NCBI GenBank assembly: GCA_023515745.1
Contig: JALECJ010000056.1
Span: forward strand, 1,039,409-1,103,408
DNA from: Amoeboaphelidium protococcarum
Lineage: Eukaryota; Aphelidiomycota; Aphelidea
Direction: 5' to 3'
DNA: 64,000 bases
A program made the position numbers and the translations under genes. Each line of letters begins with the position of its first letter. Positions within the stretch are counted from its first letter, which is position 1. This document shows positions 23,051-36,555 of this stretch, one piece after another. The notes below the pieces were generated by a model. That model did no database searches, was not told where the DNA came from, and saw only the letters and a list, made by a program, of their open reading frames with translations.

Positions 23051-24289
23051 TCATTCTTCAATATCAAGCAAGATGCTCTTCTTAACAGGAGGGAAGAACC
23101 TTTTCTTGATGTACGCCTTCAAACGATGCCATGAAGCAAACAGATGCAAAATCCAGGAATCGTACGCGATCATCTTGTTAAACTTGTGGTAATCCACTGC
23201 ATGACCCCTCAACTATTTGGTGTACTATTCACCTTTTGGAGCAGACTCAAAAGAATCGAGGTACGCATTCAAACACTATCCTACATCGATACTGATTCCC
23301 ATATTAGTGCCAAGACCGGAGAAAAAGCTACCCGAACGTGCAGCATCACCGACAATAACCAAATTAGCACCTGAATGACAACGCTCGGACAATTCTTCTT
23401 GAAAAGAGAACGGCGTGAAGCTACCACCAACAACTGGAAGGGAACGTACACGTTCACCAAAAAAGCATTCACTCTTTTTTAGACAAAACTCTTTGATTTT
23501 AGCTTCGTCTTTAGTAGCACGTAACTGTGGCGGAAGAGTCACTCCAACAGCACAACGACCTCCGTCCTGATCACAGACAGCAATGCAGCGAACAAACTCT
23601 TGATATTCTTGGTCATAACCAATTTTGAACGTGCTTCTCAAGTCCTGCAAAACGTCCTTCTCTATTTGATGCACACGCAAAGTGCACCAGACTTCGGGAC
23701 TCAATTGTTTGACTTTGATACCAAGGGACTCTCTAACCAAATTACGAGCTCTACCTTCAGCGAGAACTATTAGATCTGGTTCAATTACGGCCGTTTTCTA
23801 CTCGCCATCTTCGTCACGAACCTGGAGACTGTACTTCTCATCAGCATCGCAAATCAAGTTCATTACGCGTGCATGCTTCATCTTAATGCCAACCTCCAAT
23901 GCCTTCTATAGCAAAATTGATTAAAGCTCGCGAATAGGAACAACTTTGAAACCTCTCTAATTGATATCTGCCAAGCGCTTGAAATTCAAACCCTCCAAAT
24001 CATAGGATATCATCTCACTCTCAGTAGCGTCGTCCATATCATTTTTCTATTGAACAAGGCTTTCTTTGAATGGCAATGAGATATCCAAGTCAAAAGAATT
24101 AATAGCACGGCCGTCAATGGTAACGCCAAAGAGTGCCAGTTAAGTGACCGTAGGGGGATTCAACATGACAATCTAGGGACGAGTAAATTCAGTTCTTTAA
24201 TCAATGACCGTAACATCCCATCCACGCTTTTGGAGCAAGAGAGCCGATGCTAGGCCAACTGGGCCAGAACCAACCACGATAGCATGCAT
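23051..24289 (-). CDS. FAD-dependent monooxygenase (group A type)
   Basis: One exon, 412 residues. The N terminus MHAIVVGSGPVGLASALLLQ is a Rossmann GxGxxG FAD motif directly at the start, followed by KRGWDVTVID with the ribose-binding Asp. The late motif NLVIVGDAARSGSFFSGLGT is the GD (FAD-ribityl) motif of aromatic-hydroxylase-type flavoproteins. Regions between (LNFKRLADINQRGFKVVPIR, DLIVLAEGRARNLVRESLGI) fit PHBH-fold enzymes such as MICAL and kynurenine or squalene monooxygenases; which of these I cannot say. The C terminus is basic and aromatic (YIKKRFFPPVKKSILLDIEE) and might sit on a membrane. No signal peptide. Substrate unknown. Confidence 0.75.
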
Positions 24290-24792
24290 GATTTGCGGTA
24301 AATATTATACAATGGGAAATGGAGGGCGTGATAGATGCAGCGAAGATCATTCTATTTCGGACGAGTGGCTTAGCATCAGACCGCAAACTTTGTTTACCCC
24401 TTTCACAGCGCCATTTAATAAGGATTGTCTTAGTATTTATAACTGTAACACTGAGCACAAGGTCTATGTATAAATATCGATTTTGAGGTTCTACCTTATA
24501 CCGTACGAGTTTTGAGGCACAATCTTTGCGTAAGGGAAAGTCATTTGAATTCTTCCGTCATAACAGATGCATCAAATTGCGACTGACACTGCTCGTTACA
24601 ACCAATTCTTAGGCGCCTTGTAACTCACTTTTAACATGACCATTGTATCGCTACAATGATTGTCTCCGTCTTGGTGGTTTGCAAGTAACAAATGGTAGAA
24701 AAAAACAAGCAATGTATCACTGTAATAAAAAATGTAATTCATTATATGTTCAACCTTTTCACCAACGGGACAGTATTTCAACGCCAATGCGG
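24290..24792. other. Intergenic or 3' region of the following small gene
   Basis: 503 nt between the FAD monooxygenase start and the stop of the small orphan at 24793. Open minus-strand codons continue here, and an alternative splice of the orphan could reach into it, but no conserved sequence supports that. Confidence 0.35.
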
Positions 24793-25167
24793 TCACCAAG
24801 CGTAACGCTGAAAGCGATTCCTAGCACCAGAAGACGCGCCAAAATCGACTTGTCCAAAGCCACCAGAGATACCGTGCTTATTAATCTTAACTTGCTATCT
24901 CTAGCTGCGACGGCTCGTGTTGCCACCGAGAGCAGAGAATCCAGAGGCGATTGACACGTCAGTCAAGGCACCTTGATTCTGTTTCAGCATCGCGCGATAA
25001 GGCAGATTGTTCACGGCGCCAGCAGAGGAGAAAGGTAGCTGTTTCTAGCCATGAGCACAATAATCAGGGATTGTAGAAGGAGTCGTCAGTGAGCGAGGCT
25101 AGCCGCTAACCAACGACGGTTGCGACGGCGGTACATCAGCTTGCCCAGAGAGATCAGATTGCAGCAT
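24793..25167 (-). CDS. Small orphan protein, Gly/Ser/Gln-rich
   Basis: One exon, 124 residues, MLQSDLSGQADVPPSQPS to RNRFQRYAW. It is polar, with a basic Gly-rich C-terminal half (NTSRRSQRQQVKINKHGISG, GFGQVDFGASSGARNRFQRY). I do not recognise it. Codon use (mix of TAG and CAA for Gln) is like its neighbours. A GTGACC at the stop might be a donor that would replace the last residue by a longer tail, but its sequence differs from the usual GTA donor here, so I kept the TGA. Could be a nuclear or RNA-associated small protein; no evidence beyond composition. Confidence 0.4.
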
Positions 25168-25513
25168 CTCGCCAGGTGCTATCAACGATGATTACACGTT
25201 GTTTTCATTGCATGACAGTAACTAATTGCAAATTTAATTTCCTTGCATTTCCTTATATATTTCGGCAGATTTACTTGTGATTATTCAAGAAAGAGAAAGG
25301 GAATGTCAATAGAAGTCAGCGTTGTTGCCATTCATAACAAAATCAAAGCATATTGCCAGATAAGGTTTCTGATTGGCTGATATCACTCGTAATTAAATTT
25401 AAGACGCTGAAGATGTCCTGTATACGATAAATCAAAGTTGAAGTAATTAAAACGCGTCAAGTATTAAAAATCATTCCATTCATTATTATCCATCACATTT
25501 CACTCAAAGTTTC
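25168..25513. other. Intergenic
   Basis: 346 nt between the small orphan start and the annexin stop. AT-rich, one ACGCGT at 25452-25457. No frame supported. Confidence 0.4.
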
Positions 25514-26956
25514 TCAATTACGACGCTGTTGAACCAAATCAGCACCGGCACCAGCTAGGAAACCTGCCATCAAGCCAAGAGCACCGCCGGCCAGTCCTGC
25601 GGCCATAGGATTCTACTACTGCTGAGGCGGTGGACCACCGTACTGCTACTGTGGAGGATAACCCTGCTATTGTGGTGGAGGATAGTAAGGCTACTGAGCA
25701 GGCGCGTACTGCTACTATGGTGGATAGCCTGGCTGTGGAGCGTACCCATACTGAGGCTGCTGTGGAGGATAGTACGGCTATTGCTGCGGTTGTGGCTGAC
25801 CATAGTAAGGCGGCTATTGCTACGCTTAGTATGGATTGAACGCCTACGGCTACGGCTGCTGTACAGGGGCCTGCTGAGGTTGAGCATTTCCAGGATAACC
25901 GTTGTGGGCTTGCTGCGGACTTGGCTAAGCTTGAGGTGCAGGGGCTTGAGCTGGCACAATGTCAGCTGGAGGCGCACTTGCAGTACTAGATGCCTTCTTT
26001 TCCTGAGCATGAAATTCAGGATTGATCACGTTACCATCCTTTAGCAGGGCAACGCACAGCTTCTCATGATCACCAGAGGTAACCTTCTTGATCTTTCTCT
26101 CCAAACTATCACCAGTCTTCTCCATATAGGCTGCATTGATGTCGTGCAGAAGAGCATTCTTACGGAAACGGATCAGCAGACGGTGCAGCTTACCTTCGTT
26201 AATTCCCAGAGTACCCTGGAAGGCCTCCTCAAATTCCTCAGCAAAATACTTTGCACGGTTATTGACAACTCTGACCAGGTCCAGCAGAGCCTTCTCAATC
26301 TTGCCACTAAACTCCTTCTTGATTGCCTTCTCCATAGTGTGACCATGCTTTGCAGCATAGGTGGTAAAGACTTGACGCAGCTGAGGATAAGATCTGGTGG
26401 CCAAGATGCGGATGAACTCAACCTCATCAGTACCAAAGCGACCTTCACCAGCTGAGTAGATAGTCTAGACATCGGCGTTGACATCCTTGTGCAGTTCACC
26501 AGTCTCATCACGTCCAGCCTGGATTAGAGCACAGAATAGTTTCTTCATGTCACCGCTGTACTCATTCACCAACTTGTCTTCCAGCTCCCTGTTAAATAGA
26601 GCCTTGTACGCGTCGCGGATAGCCATAATTTCAGCATTTGTTCTTCCCAGTAGCAGTTCACGCAACAGCTCATGATCCGTTGTCAAGATACCACTAATTG
26701 CCTGCTCAATCTTACGAGCAGTGAAAACAGCCTCAGAGGTCAGGCACATGGAGAGAAGCTTAGAGAAGTTACCACCAGTCTCGCCGCCAATAACTTCAAA
26801 CACCGACTTACCATAGTTGGCCTTGTAACGCTTGTCAACTTGTACCAGCTCTTCCTTGTTCAGAGACAGAAAGACATCAATCAGCTTCTGGTCATCACAG
26901 CCGAAACCTTTAGTTGCCTTGTGGATCAACTCTACAGCGCGTTCAACGTTAGCCAT
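25514..26956 (-). CDS. Annexin with C-terminal Pro/Tyr/Gln-rich tail
   Basis: Calcium-dependent phospholipid-binding protein. One exon, 480 residues. Residues 1-~330 contain the four annexin repeats: ATKGFGCDDQKLIDVFLSL in repeat 1, SGILTTDHELLRELL in repeat 2, a canonical type-II calcium loop GRFGTDEVEFIRILATRS in repeat 3 and a repeat 4 ending in DHEKLCVALL. From about residue 345 the chain turns into Pro/Gln/Tyr repeats (PQQQPYYPPQQPQYGY pattern), and finishes with a Gly/Ala-rich hydrophobic stretch (AAGLAGGALGLMAGFLAGAG) and a basic end. Annexins A7/A11 have such PYG-rich segments at the N terminus; here it is C-terminal. About half of the tail Gln codons are TAG/TAA. Confidence 0.92.
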
Positions 26957-27495
26957 TATTATTGTTGTTAGAGATTTAGTTAGTTGTTTGTATTATTATA
27001 TTCTAGTGATAATAACTACTTCCTAAGAGATAAAATACAAAAGAAAAAGACTGATAAGACTGATGGGAATATTCCATATAGGCTATGCAATTTATAGACT
27101 AATTGGATACATTATAGCCCAATCTGAGTGACCGGTAATTTAGAACAAGTGATCAACTTGGCAACCAATCGCAATATAAATCACTCTACCTCGAACAATT
27201 AGGTAGAGGCATTCTACAGTACTAAATAAGGTATATGAGTGAATTAATAAGTAAAGTATTCTTCTAATGTCTCAGTACGATGAACACAGAATCTGAAGTC
27301 AAACCACGTGAACTTGCATACGATGATTACATCGGCAAAGTTGCCTATTTGGGCGAAAATTCATCAGATCACGTCAAACTCTCTTTCCCGTTTCAGCTCT
27401 AGCGGCGACTCCACACAGCGTAGTGTTGAACTCATATCTCCCTCTTTGCACAAATACAACAATTTTATTACATAAAGAAGCACATAAGTTTTGAT
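26957..27495. other. Divergent intergenic region (annexin / ATP sulfurylase)
   Basis: 539 nt between divergent starts. Contains the short frame listed separately and otherwise AT-rich sequence without visible signals. Confidence 0.35.
27280..27429 (+). CDS. Possible small ORF (49 codons)
   Basis: ATG to TGA, 49 residues, with a mildly protein-like composition (ELAYDDYIGKVAYLGENSSD). It ends 67 nt before the ATP sulfurylase ATG, so it could be an upstream ORF on that transcript or chance. Nothing else supports it. Confidence 0.2.
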
Positions 27496-28870
<1,375 letters not shown>

Positions 28871-29064
28871 TTAAGTAAATGTGAAAAGCAGCGATCACCT
28901 TTGGTAAAGTGAGAAATTTGTTCATTATTTAGTATTATGTTCATTCAAGTTTATCGTTTCCTCCGCAACTGCTGATTTTATCTCAAAACTTTAAACTAAA
29001 CAGAGAACTTATTTAATAATGAAAAAACAATCTATTCAATTTCAAATCTTATCAATTTCTGTCA

Positions 29065-32000
29065 TCAAAGTTCACCGCCAAGACTACTGCGTCTAGCAAA
29101 ATTATGAAAGTCTTCATTCGACTTGCTGCTTGAGACTCCGCCATTGTGCCATGCAAAGTAATGAGAGACATTATCGATGCCATCTTTCAACACTTTGTGA
29201 TGACGTCTACCCTTCTGCTTGCTACAATCTTCAACCTTTGAACCACCATTGACCTATTTCTTGTGCTTCTGACTACGTAACTGATAGTCGCGCTGTACCT
29301 CATCTTCTACATTCTGACTATAGTTTGAAAATCTTCTGAATTAATCTTGATCAGGTGTAGCTCTCGTCAATCCGCCAGCTACTCTATTGATGTGCCCTGT
29401 GCCAACCGGATCAATACTACCGCGTTTCAATGATTCAGATCCGTAGAACTAATCCGCAACTGGGCCATCAGCTTGAAATTCGCTCACACTCTCTTCATCA
29501 TACATGCAAGTTTGCTTGGAGTCAACATCGCTAGGTTACTCGTAAGCAGGGACTTTTCTATTAACACTTGAACGACGATTACTCTGTGCGAAATGGGGAA
29601 TGTCCGCATGACGCTATTACGGTCTCTAGCTGGAGTCACGGACCGGCGAAGTTTGCCTATTGCTAATGACATTGTCAGCAGCGAACGATGGCCGCTTCTA
29701 AACCAAATTATTATCAAGGGATTTGTAGCGTCTTGGTGGCAACTCAGACTTTCGGCGGGATTCTACGACATTAGCAGCACTTGGATCCAAAGCTTATACG
29801 GGTAAATTACCACCTTGTGTAATACGTGAATGTTCCAACTACAATTTTTTCATCTAATCATTCAACTGTTGACGCAACTAGCTCAGATCTACCTGGTCCC
29901 CATTGGGATTGGCAGTGTTCTATACGTGACTCTTAACAACTTGAGCCATCTTATGGAGAGCCTAGGCGGTGACGCTAATATTTCTCAACATGCTGGCTCT
30001 CTTTTATTAGTCCTTTGGTAATTGTCTTTTAGTCTATGTAATTGGCGACTAAAGTACGTCATTCAAAACAGAGTTGGCAACTTTGTACGAATGCTCAACG
30101 GATTCTTTTTCAAGTGCAATCTACTGACCAATTACGCGCTCCAGTCCTGCCTACCTGTTAGCGATTTGGTAGGTAGATGGCATATTGCTGCTACATTGAT
30201 CCAGATGCTACTTAAATAATACGGCTTTCTCTTTAATCTAACACCATTTCTAATACCACGACGACCATTTAGCTAATTGTTCTAAGAAAATAGACACCAT
30301 AGAATCAGATTCGCTCTCTACCACCTGGATCTCTTTAACCATCTCACACGCAAAAGACGCGTCCAACTAGATGGTGTATGCAAACTAGTTGTAATTAGAC
30401 GCAAATTTATGGGCATTCTTTACCATTTTATCGCTTTGAGAAAGCACTTTAGCACATTAACCCTTGGCCAACTTTGTCAATGCGGACAAGTCGACATCCT
30501 CTGCCATCTCTGCTCCAACATGATCATGAATCAATTTAACGATGTCCGCTACACTTAGAGCCCTTCCTTTAGTCTTGTCACCAAATCCCCACTCGGATTA
30601 ATACTCTTTCACAAAGTTACGCTCCGACTCTAAATCATCGTAAATTTTCTAAGCAGCATCCACCAGAGCAATCATTGCCGATAGACCATCAAACATCTTT
30701 TACACACTACTACCTTTCTTCTTATCACCTGAGACTGCAATTTTATGACTATACTCCGCCAGAATCTTCAACACTTTAGACTTTCGCTGTAAATAGTCAG
30801 CATCAAGGCATGGCACCACAGCCTTGATCTTATTCTCAGTCCATTTCAAGTCCAACTCAGTCTAATTGGATGCAAACAACTCCTCAAAAGTCTCCTGCTC
30901 AGACTCTATGCTCAGGGCAGTAACCTCCGCCTTTAGATTGGCAAACTGATCATAATCGGCAGAGTCGCACTTTTTACCATTCCAAACAGCTTCCAGAACC
31001 TTTTGCTGTTCAATAAACTGAGTTAAGGAAGCATCACGGCTGCGATTAAGAATCAGAACATAGGCATTCTATCTAATCTTATCAAATTTTTCCTCAATAC
31101 TTGTGACAAATGAACGCGGATCTTAATCCATACTCTGCAAAGAGCATTCACGATACTTTACCAGAAGTGACTTGGCTTTTTATTCAACACTATTCTTAGG
31201 ATATGAGTTTAACAAGCTGCACGCTTCCAACAGCTAGGATAATTCAATTTACTTGAAGCTCTCAATCTGATCGCGCAACGTCGTCAGTTCCACCAACTTG
31301 GCATCAGTCATCTTCTGCATATCAATCATGAACTCTTTGACCACATTCATACTGGACAGTGAGACATTGACCTGTTATTACTACAATTACTTGGACGAAC
31401 GTCTACTAAACGACTGTTAAGCTGCTTGGTCCACTCCAATCATAGAATCCACTAGGCATTAGTTGGAACCATATCTGGCATCAGAAGCTACAGGCTATGA
31501 CATGCGTCTCGTGAAATTGGAGATAAGAGACGAACGCTCCGGCAAGTTAGAAGGATGCGGCAAACCAGAGCTAGCACCACTATGCATGCACATGATACCG
31601 ACAACACCATCAAAGAGATCCGCAATCCAGCCTTCATATATTCCATCGACAAGACTGCCATTCCCAGATCCCATGATGACATTAACTGATCCGACCAAAG
31701 TCTGCGCTGGACGTTTAAGGGGCTTCAGCTGATCCTGCTACAGAACAGTCTGATGGAAATCGTCAAAATTAGCCTTATCCAATTCATCGCACGCTCTAGC
31801 AATTTTGTCTAAAGCTGCAGTTACTGTATTGCGCAACTCATGAGGAAGTAGAGTGTCCTTCTCTACACACTTGTCTAATGCCCTGTTTGCAATATCTTTT
31901 GCCAGCAGCAATCTAGCCTGTCTCTCACCAACGGCCACATCAGGAGCCATCATATTAGGGCAATGAAAATGAGCAATTGAGGTCAATAACATCTTCTTCA

Positions 32001-32910
32001 CCTCCATATTCGCGGACCAGATCTTTGGAAATCTGACGCGCCCTATAGAGTTGTTAACTTTCGCAGCTTTGTACGCAATATCGTAATAATCGGAAGCCTG
32101 CACTGCAATCTAGCAAGTCACAGCACTACTACTGTTGTCATATTCAGCCTTCAAGTAAAAACACTCTGCAGCCTGAGCCAGCATTAATTCTGCTGCTGCA
32201 GTCAGAGTAGCATCACTCAAATCTGACGACTGATCCAATCTAACTTGAATACGGGGGTATTAAGTGTCTCGCAGATAGACAAACGCACCGGCAGCTTTTT
32301 AAAAGAAGATCGCAGCAGCCTTCAGACCATCAAGCGTCCACAAACATTGAATGGTACCGAGTTGACTGTACAAAGCACCAAGATTCCAGATGACAGCCGC
32401 CTTCTCATACTACATACAGCTAGTATCAACATTACGCTTCACATAGAACGCCTCAAACCACGAGAATGGAGCCTTAATCATAGTCTCAAATGGAAATCGT
32501 TCCTCAAGCCAGCAGAGTTGCGCGAAGTACTGCATCAACTTCTCAACGCCTTTCTCCGTTCTCTCCGGCGCACCAGCGTGGATTCTCAGCTGATTCAACG
32601 CCGCCCATTGTTGATCTGATGGTAGCAGTGAAGGTGGCACCGTTTAATGACCAGATTTGACGGTATCATTACCATTAGTAGCAAGCGAGGCATTCAAGTG
32701 ACCAGCTAATAACTATTTAAAATCCAAATAGTTGATATTACTTTAATTCTTTCCACCTCGAGAGGCTTCCAATTGTTGCACAGCATTTCTCTTGGTAGGC
32801 ACGGCCAGGAAGGATGATCCCTCGCCATAAGTTGCAAACAACGGGCTCTCGACTGGAGCACCCAATGATGATAATCTTCCACTAAGAAATGCAATTGATC
32901 CTGATGGCAT
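29065..32910 (-). CDS. ALIX/Bro1-family ESCRT-associated protein
   Basis: One exon, 1281 residues. The N-terminal 420 residues form a Bro1 domain (CHMP4/Snf7-binding): PTKRNAVQQLEASRGGKN, WLEERFPFETMIKAPFSWFE, QYEKAAVIWNLGALYSQLG, DATLTAAAELMLAQAAECFY, QASDYYDIAYKAAK and PKIWSANMEVKKMLLTSIAH. The middle 600 residues are long amphipathic helices (LTTLRDQIESFKQIELSQLL, VRQNAYVLILNRSRDASLTQ) like the V-domain of ALIX, and the last 250 are Ser/Arg/Gln-rich with no PSAP or YPxL found by eye. ALIX, Bro1 and Rim20 all have Bro1+V; longer than ALIX (868). The start at MPSGSIAFLSG is the first ATG after an upstream non-ATG open stretch; an earlier start is possible. It lies head-to-head with the dihydropteridine reductase gene. 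Confidence 0.85.
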
Positions 32911-33222
32911 TCTGATATAATTAAAAGCCGTTGGTAGTAAAGTTTCTTGAAAGATAAGATGAGCACTGAGAACTTGTAACAAGAGTCATATTAATATCAC
33001 TTTTCAGTCCGTTTCTATGGACACCATTGAATCCACCACGAAACGTTTTACCATCATTCTCAACACTCAGCTTCTTATATGTCAGCTTAATAGCTAATTA
33101 AAATGCTACTTTACCATTTCATTATGAAATTATAATGAGCTTTGTCAAAATTTAATTTTTCGCTTTACCTAATAAGGGACTTCTTTCACTAAACTTTATC
33201 CAGTTTGACGTGACGCGTTGCA
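32911..33222. other. Divergent intergenic region (ALIX-like / QDPR)
   Basis: 312 nt, AT-rich, with an ACGCGT directly before the QDPR start. Confidence 0.4.
33213..33218. promoter_or_regulatory. ACGCGT (MCB-like box) just before QDPR ATG
   Basis: ACGCGT in TGACGCGTT context, 4 nt before the QDPR ATG. Confidence 0.3.
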
Positions 33223-34229
33223 ATGTAGTCAGTTCTAGTGTATGGAGGCAATGGCGCATTGGGCCAAGCTATCTGCAAAATATTCAAAGCCTAAAAATGG
33301 GTATGGCTGATTTATTGTATTTTCAACGTTTGATCAAAGTTAAGTCTTGTTGTAGAATGTAATCTCTGTGGATTTCCGCAGTAACAATGAAGTTGATCAT
33401 AACATTGTGTTGGACGTGTCCCAATCATGGGATCAACATCACGATGTGGTAAGTCTTCTGTCGACCGGCTTCAATTTCACCCTCACACCGTAAACATTGT
33501 AGGTGGTGAAAGATTTATCTCAAAGCTGGAAGGATAAGAAACTATCAGCCGTTGTCTGTGTTGCTGGCGGATGGGCTGGTGGCAATCTGAACAATGCCTC
33601 AGAATTACTCAAGAATGTGGACTTGATGTACAAGTAGAGCGTGCAGTCTTCAGTACTAGCGTCTCTGATAGCTGCAAAGTATCTAGAAGAGTAATTTTTT
33701 ATTTATGATACCCCATAATTTAAATCATTAATATTGTATTGATATGTAGGAAGGGCTTAGTTGTGTTGACCGGAGCTAAAGCAGCATTGGGCGGCACTGG
33801 TGGAATGTTGGCGTATGGACTGGCAAAGGCTGCTGTTCACCAGCTGACTAAATCTCTGGCTGACCCGGCATCGTCTGGTCTACCTATAGGCGCGACTACA
33901 GTTGCTTTATTGCCGTAAGATTTGATCCTTGATTATTACCTGAACAATAATCTGACACTACTCCGACTTGTAGAGTGACCTTAGATACCAAGGCTAATCG
34001 CAGTGCAATGCCTGGAGCTGATACAAGCTCATGGACGCCGCTGGACGTGTTTGGAGAGTAAGACTGTTTAAAAATAATTAAATTTTGACACGCCTCATTG
34101 TTAATAACATAAACTCACTGTAGGAAGATTGCTGAATACGCTGGCGATGCAAGCAAGAGACCATAAAGCGGCGCTCTAGTCGAGGTTGTAACTGCGAGCA
34201 ATCAGACGCAATTCAACGTTTTAAATTGA
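33223..34229 (+). CDS. QDPR: Dihydropteridine reductase
   Basis: NADH-dependent SDR that regenerates tetrahydrobiopterin from quinonoid dihydrobiopterin. Six exons: 33223-33300, 33356-33448, 33503-33690, 33750-33914, 33974-34057, 34124-34229; introns 54-66 nt, all ending TGTAG or ATGTAG. 237 residues, close to human QDPR (244). [20 protein letters not shown] is the nucleotide-binding start; [31 protein letters not shown], the YGLAK catalytic motif, and [20 protein letters not shown] with [11 protein letters not shown] follow human QDPR almost block by block. It is the most intron-dense gene in the window. Presence implies a biopterin-dependent hydroxylase elsewhere in the genome. Confidence 0.95.
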
Positions 34230-34352
34230 GCAATGCGACGCTCTGATTGGCTGATACAATATTAATACGATCAAATGCTCTCATTCGGTGTTACTTTTGA
34301 ACAACTATCTATTTTCTCTGTGTATCTTTAAATACTATTAAGTAAAAGGGCC

Positions 34353-34358
34353 ACGCGT
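34353..34358. promoter_or_regulatory. ACGCGT (MCB-like box) upstream of 34407 gene
   Basis: ACGCGT in CCACGCGTCA context, 48 nt upstream of the ATG at 34407. Confidence 0.35.
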
Positions 34359-34406
34359 CAAATTTTATTGTGGTAGTATTATTATCTGGATACCATCTTA
34401 AAAAAT

Positions 34407-36323
34407 ATGTCAACGAATTAGTAAAGTACAAAGGCTCTTGCGGATTTTCTGCGGACAACTGAGCCATCATCATCATCAACGGCGATCAAAAGACGATCCT
34501 CATAAAAGAATAAGCCTCGTGGATTTTTCTCAAAGCTATTCAAATCCTCCTAGTAGGGAAGAAAGTAGAAGCCTGGTGCATCTAGAGGTAATCTTACTCC
34601 TCCCGTGTACGTGACTGATGAAGATAGTGCTCAATCATCCCAAGTAGGAGTGTCACAGCATGGCGCGCGTCAGTAGTAAAAGGGCAAGTCGCAGTAGTAA
34701 GCTGTAATGGAATTGTAGTAGCAGTCCCGCGCTTCTCCACCACCATAGCGACAAGATTAAAGAAAGAGAATGACTCAATCTGAGAGTAATAACTAGGATG
34801 TACGCAGGAATAAGCACCATCTGCAGTAGATCAACGATGATCGCCCTCAGAAGCGGGTTGAAACAGCTCCATCTGAAGATCAAAATGGCTAATCTGCTGA
34901 ACCCTTTAACAAGTATCGATTTTCGCGTCTGGGATCAAATGAAAAGATTTCCACAGTCTTTGATATGTACGATACATCATCTGATATGTAGTCTGATTTC
35001 TCGTCTATGGCTGTACATCGTGGTACAGATGGTGAAAGTGGCGATGTTGATGATCAACAGTCTGACAACAATGGCCATAAGAAGTACAGAAAAAGCAAAT
35101 TTCCGGAATAGCTTTTGAATAGCGAAAAGACTAGTGTTCAGTAGAAGAAGATGAGTTACATACTGATGGATGACGATCTTATGGCTGTTATCAACAGAAT
35201 TAACGATAACAATGATTCGTTCAAGTTTCCCTCCGAATTGAACGAAAGTCCTAAGCAGATGCAGCCTACTCAAGAGCTTTCTGTCCAAGATGATATTTTG
35301 GGTAATGCTAGTGACTCTCTAGAATAGGAAGCAATTGTGAGCGACAGCGTCTTGAAGCAACTGAATCTTCTCTAAAGTCATATAGTCAACGGAGGTGCGA
35401 TGAAGAAGGCTGCTAATACTGATAAAAGAAAGGGAAATCGCGTCAAATTCTCTGGCTATGACCGTGTCATCCCGGGTGAAGATTACTCCAAATTTGATAA
35501 GTAAGGTAGTCTGAGTAATGAGAAGGCGGTAGATTTACAAACTCCAGTCAAATCTGTAACTGAGCATAGAAAGACTGGTATTCCGGATGAGTTTGCGAAT
35601 GAGATTACTGCCAAATTCTTTGATGATGACGATGATGGCGTTGCTGTTGATGAAAAACCTTAAAGTAAAGTGAACGAGCTTGTCCAGCAGAATCATAGAA
35701 ATTCGCAAGCTAAAAAGGGAACTGATTTGGATGATGATTTGCACAAGCAGCTTGAAGAATTGCGCTTATTTGCTGAACGTCTTCCCAGTCCTATCGCTCA
35801 TTAGTTAGAAAGCAACGGAAAGGTTATCAATGCAAAGAAATCTCCTGCCACTGCTCTTCCAAAAGCTCTGTAAGGTGGTAAGTCTGACTTGAATAAGCCA
35901 ATATCGCTAAATTTGGATGAGTTTCAACTCAATTGGCCAACGATATAGAAGAATTTTGCTAATCCTATGCTGAGCAAAGATCTGCCTAGTCCGCCGTCAA
36001 GTTCAAATGCGAAGTAGTAGCTCAAAGACCTTCGCAAGAGTATGACCCACACCCCACCTCCTGCGCCTATATCATCATCATCTGCGCGAAATAGTCATCA
36101 AAAGCGCTCAAGTCCTCTCAGGAATGAGCTCAAGGTTGATGTTGAGGCTTAACGTGGTCAGCCACTGAATGATAAATCCTAGTCTTCTACCTCGTCCTCC
36201 CCGCCGGCATCTAAGAAGAAGGTGAAGAGGCGCCATATCTAAATACAAGCAAGACCAGTAACATTTAAGTCTATTGGCGTACAAGCATCGTTCCCTGCTG
36301 AAGGAAATCGTGACATGTAATGA
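34407..36323 (+). CDS. Orphan disordered protein (Ser/Asp/Gln-rich)
   Basis: One exon, 638 residues, MSTNQQSTKALADFLRTTEP to GNRDMQ, TGA at 36321. No motif I can place. Composition is low-complexity: Ser/Gln/Asn/Lys with acidic clusters (FDDDDDGVAVDEKP) and short predicted helices such as KQLEELRLFAERLPSPIA. The basic stretch KKKVKRRHIQIQARPVTFKS near the C terminus could be a nuclear localisation signal. Many TAA/TAG in frame with no TGA for 638 codons support coding. Probably a nuclear or scaffold protein; function unknown. Confidence 0.6.
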
Positions 36324-36555
36324 TGATGATGATGTAGTTTGTTTTAACGAAAGATCGATCGGAAGGTCGCGCTGCTTATCTAATGTGCCATCTATCGATT
36401 ACCCACCTTGATTACTTATCTCAAATGGATTATATAATCAATATAGCTCTATATAAATTGTCTTCTCTGTTGCTTCCCTTTTTCCTTTCTACACTAATTT
36501 TAATAGATACACTTTTTATTAGTATCATACAACTCTCTGCTTGTCTTTTGTGCAA

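Noticed and set aside
25670-26455. Long plus-strand ORFs (124-129 codons) antisense to the annexin
   Set aside because: Trp/Leu/Arg-rich mirrors of the repeat tail and annexin core; the minus strand carries the conserved protein.
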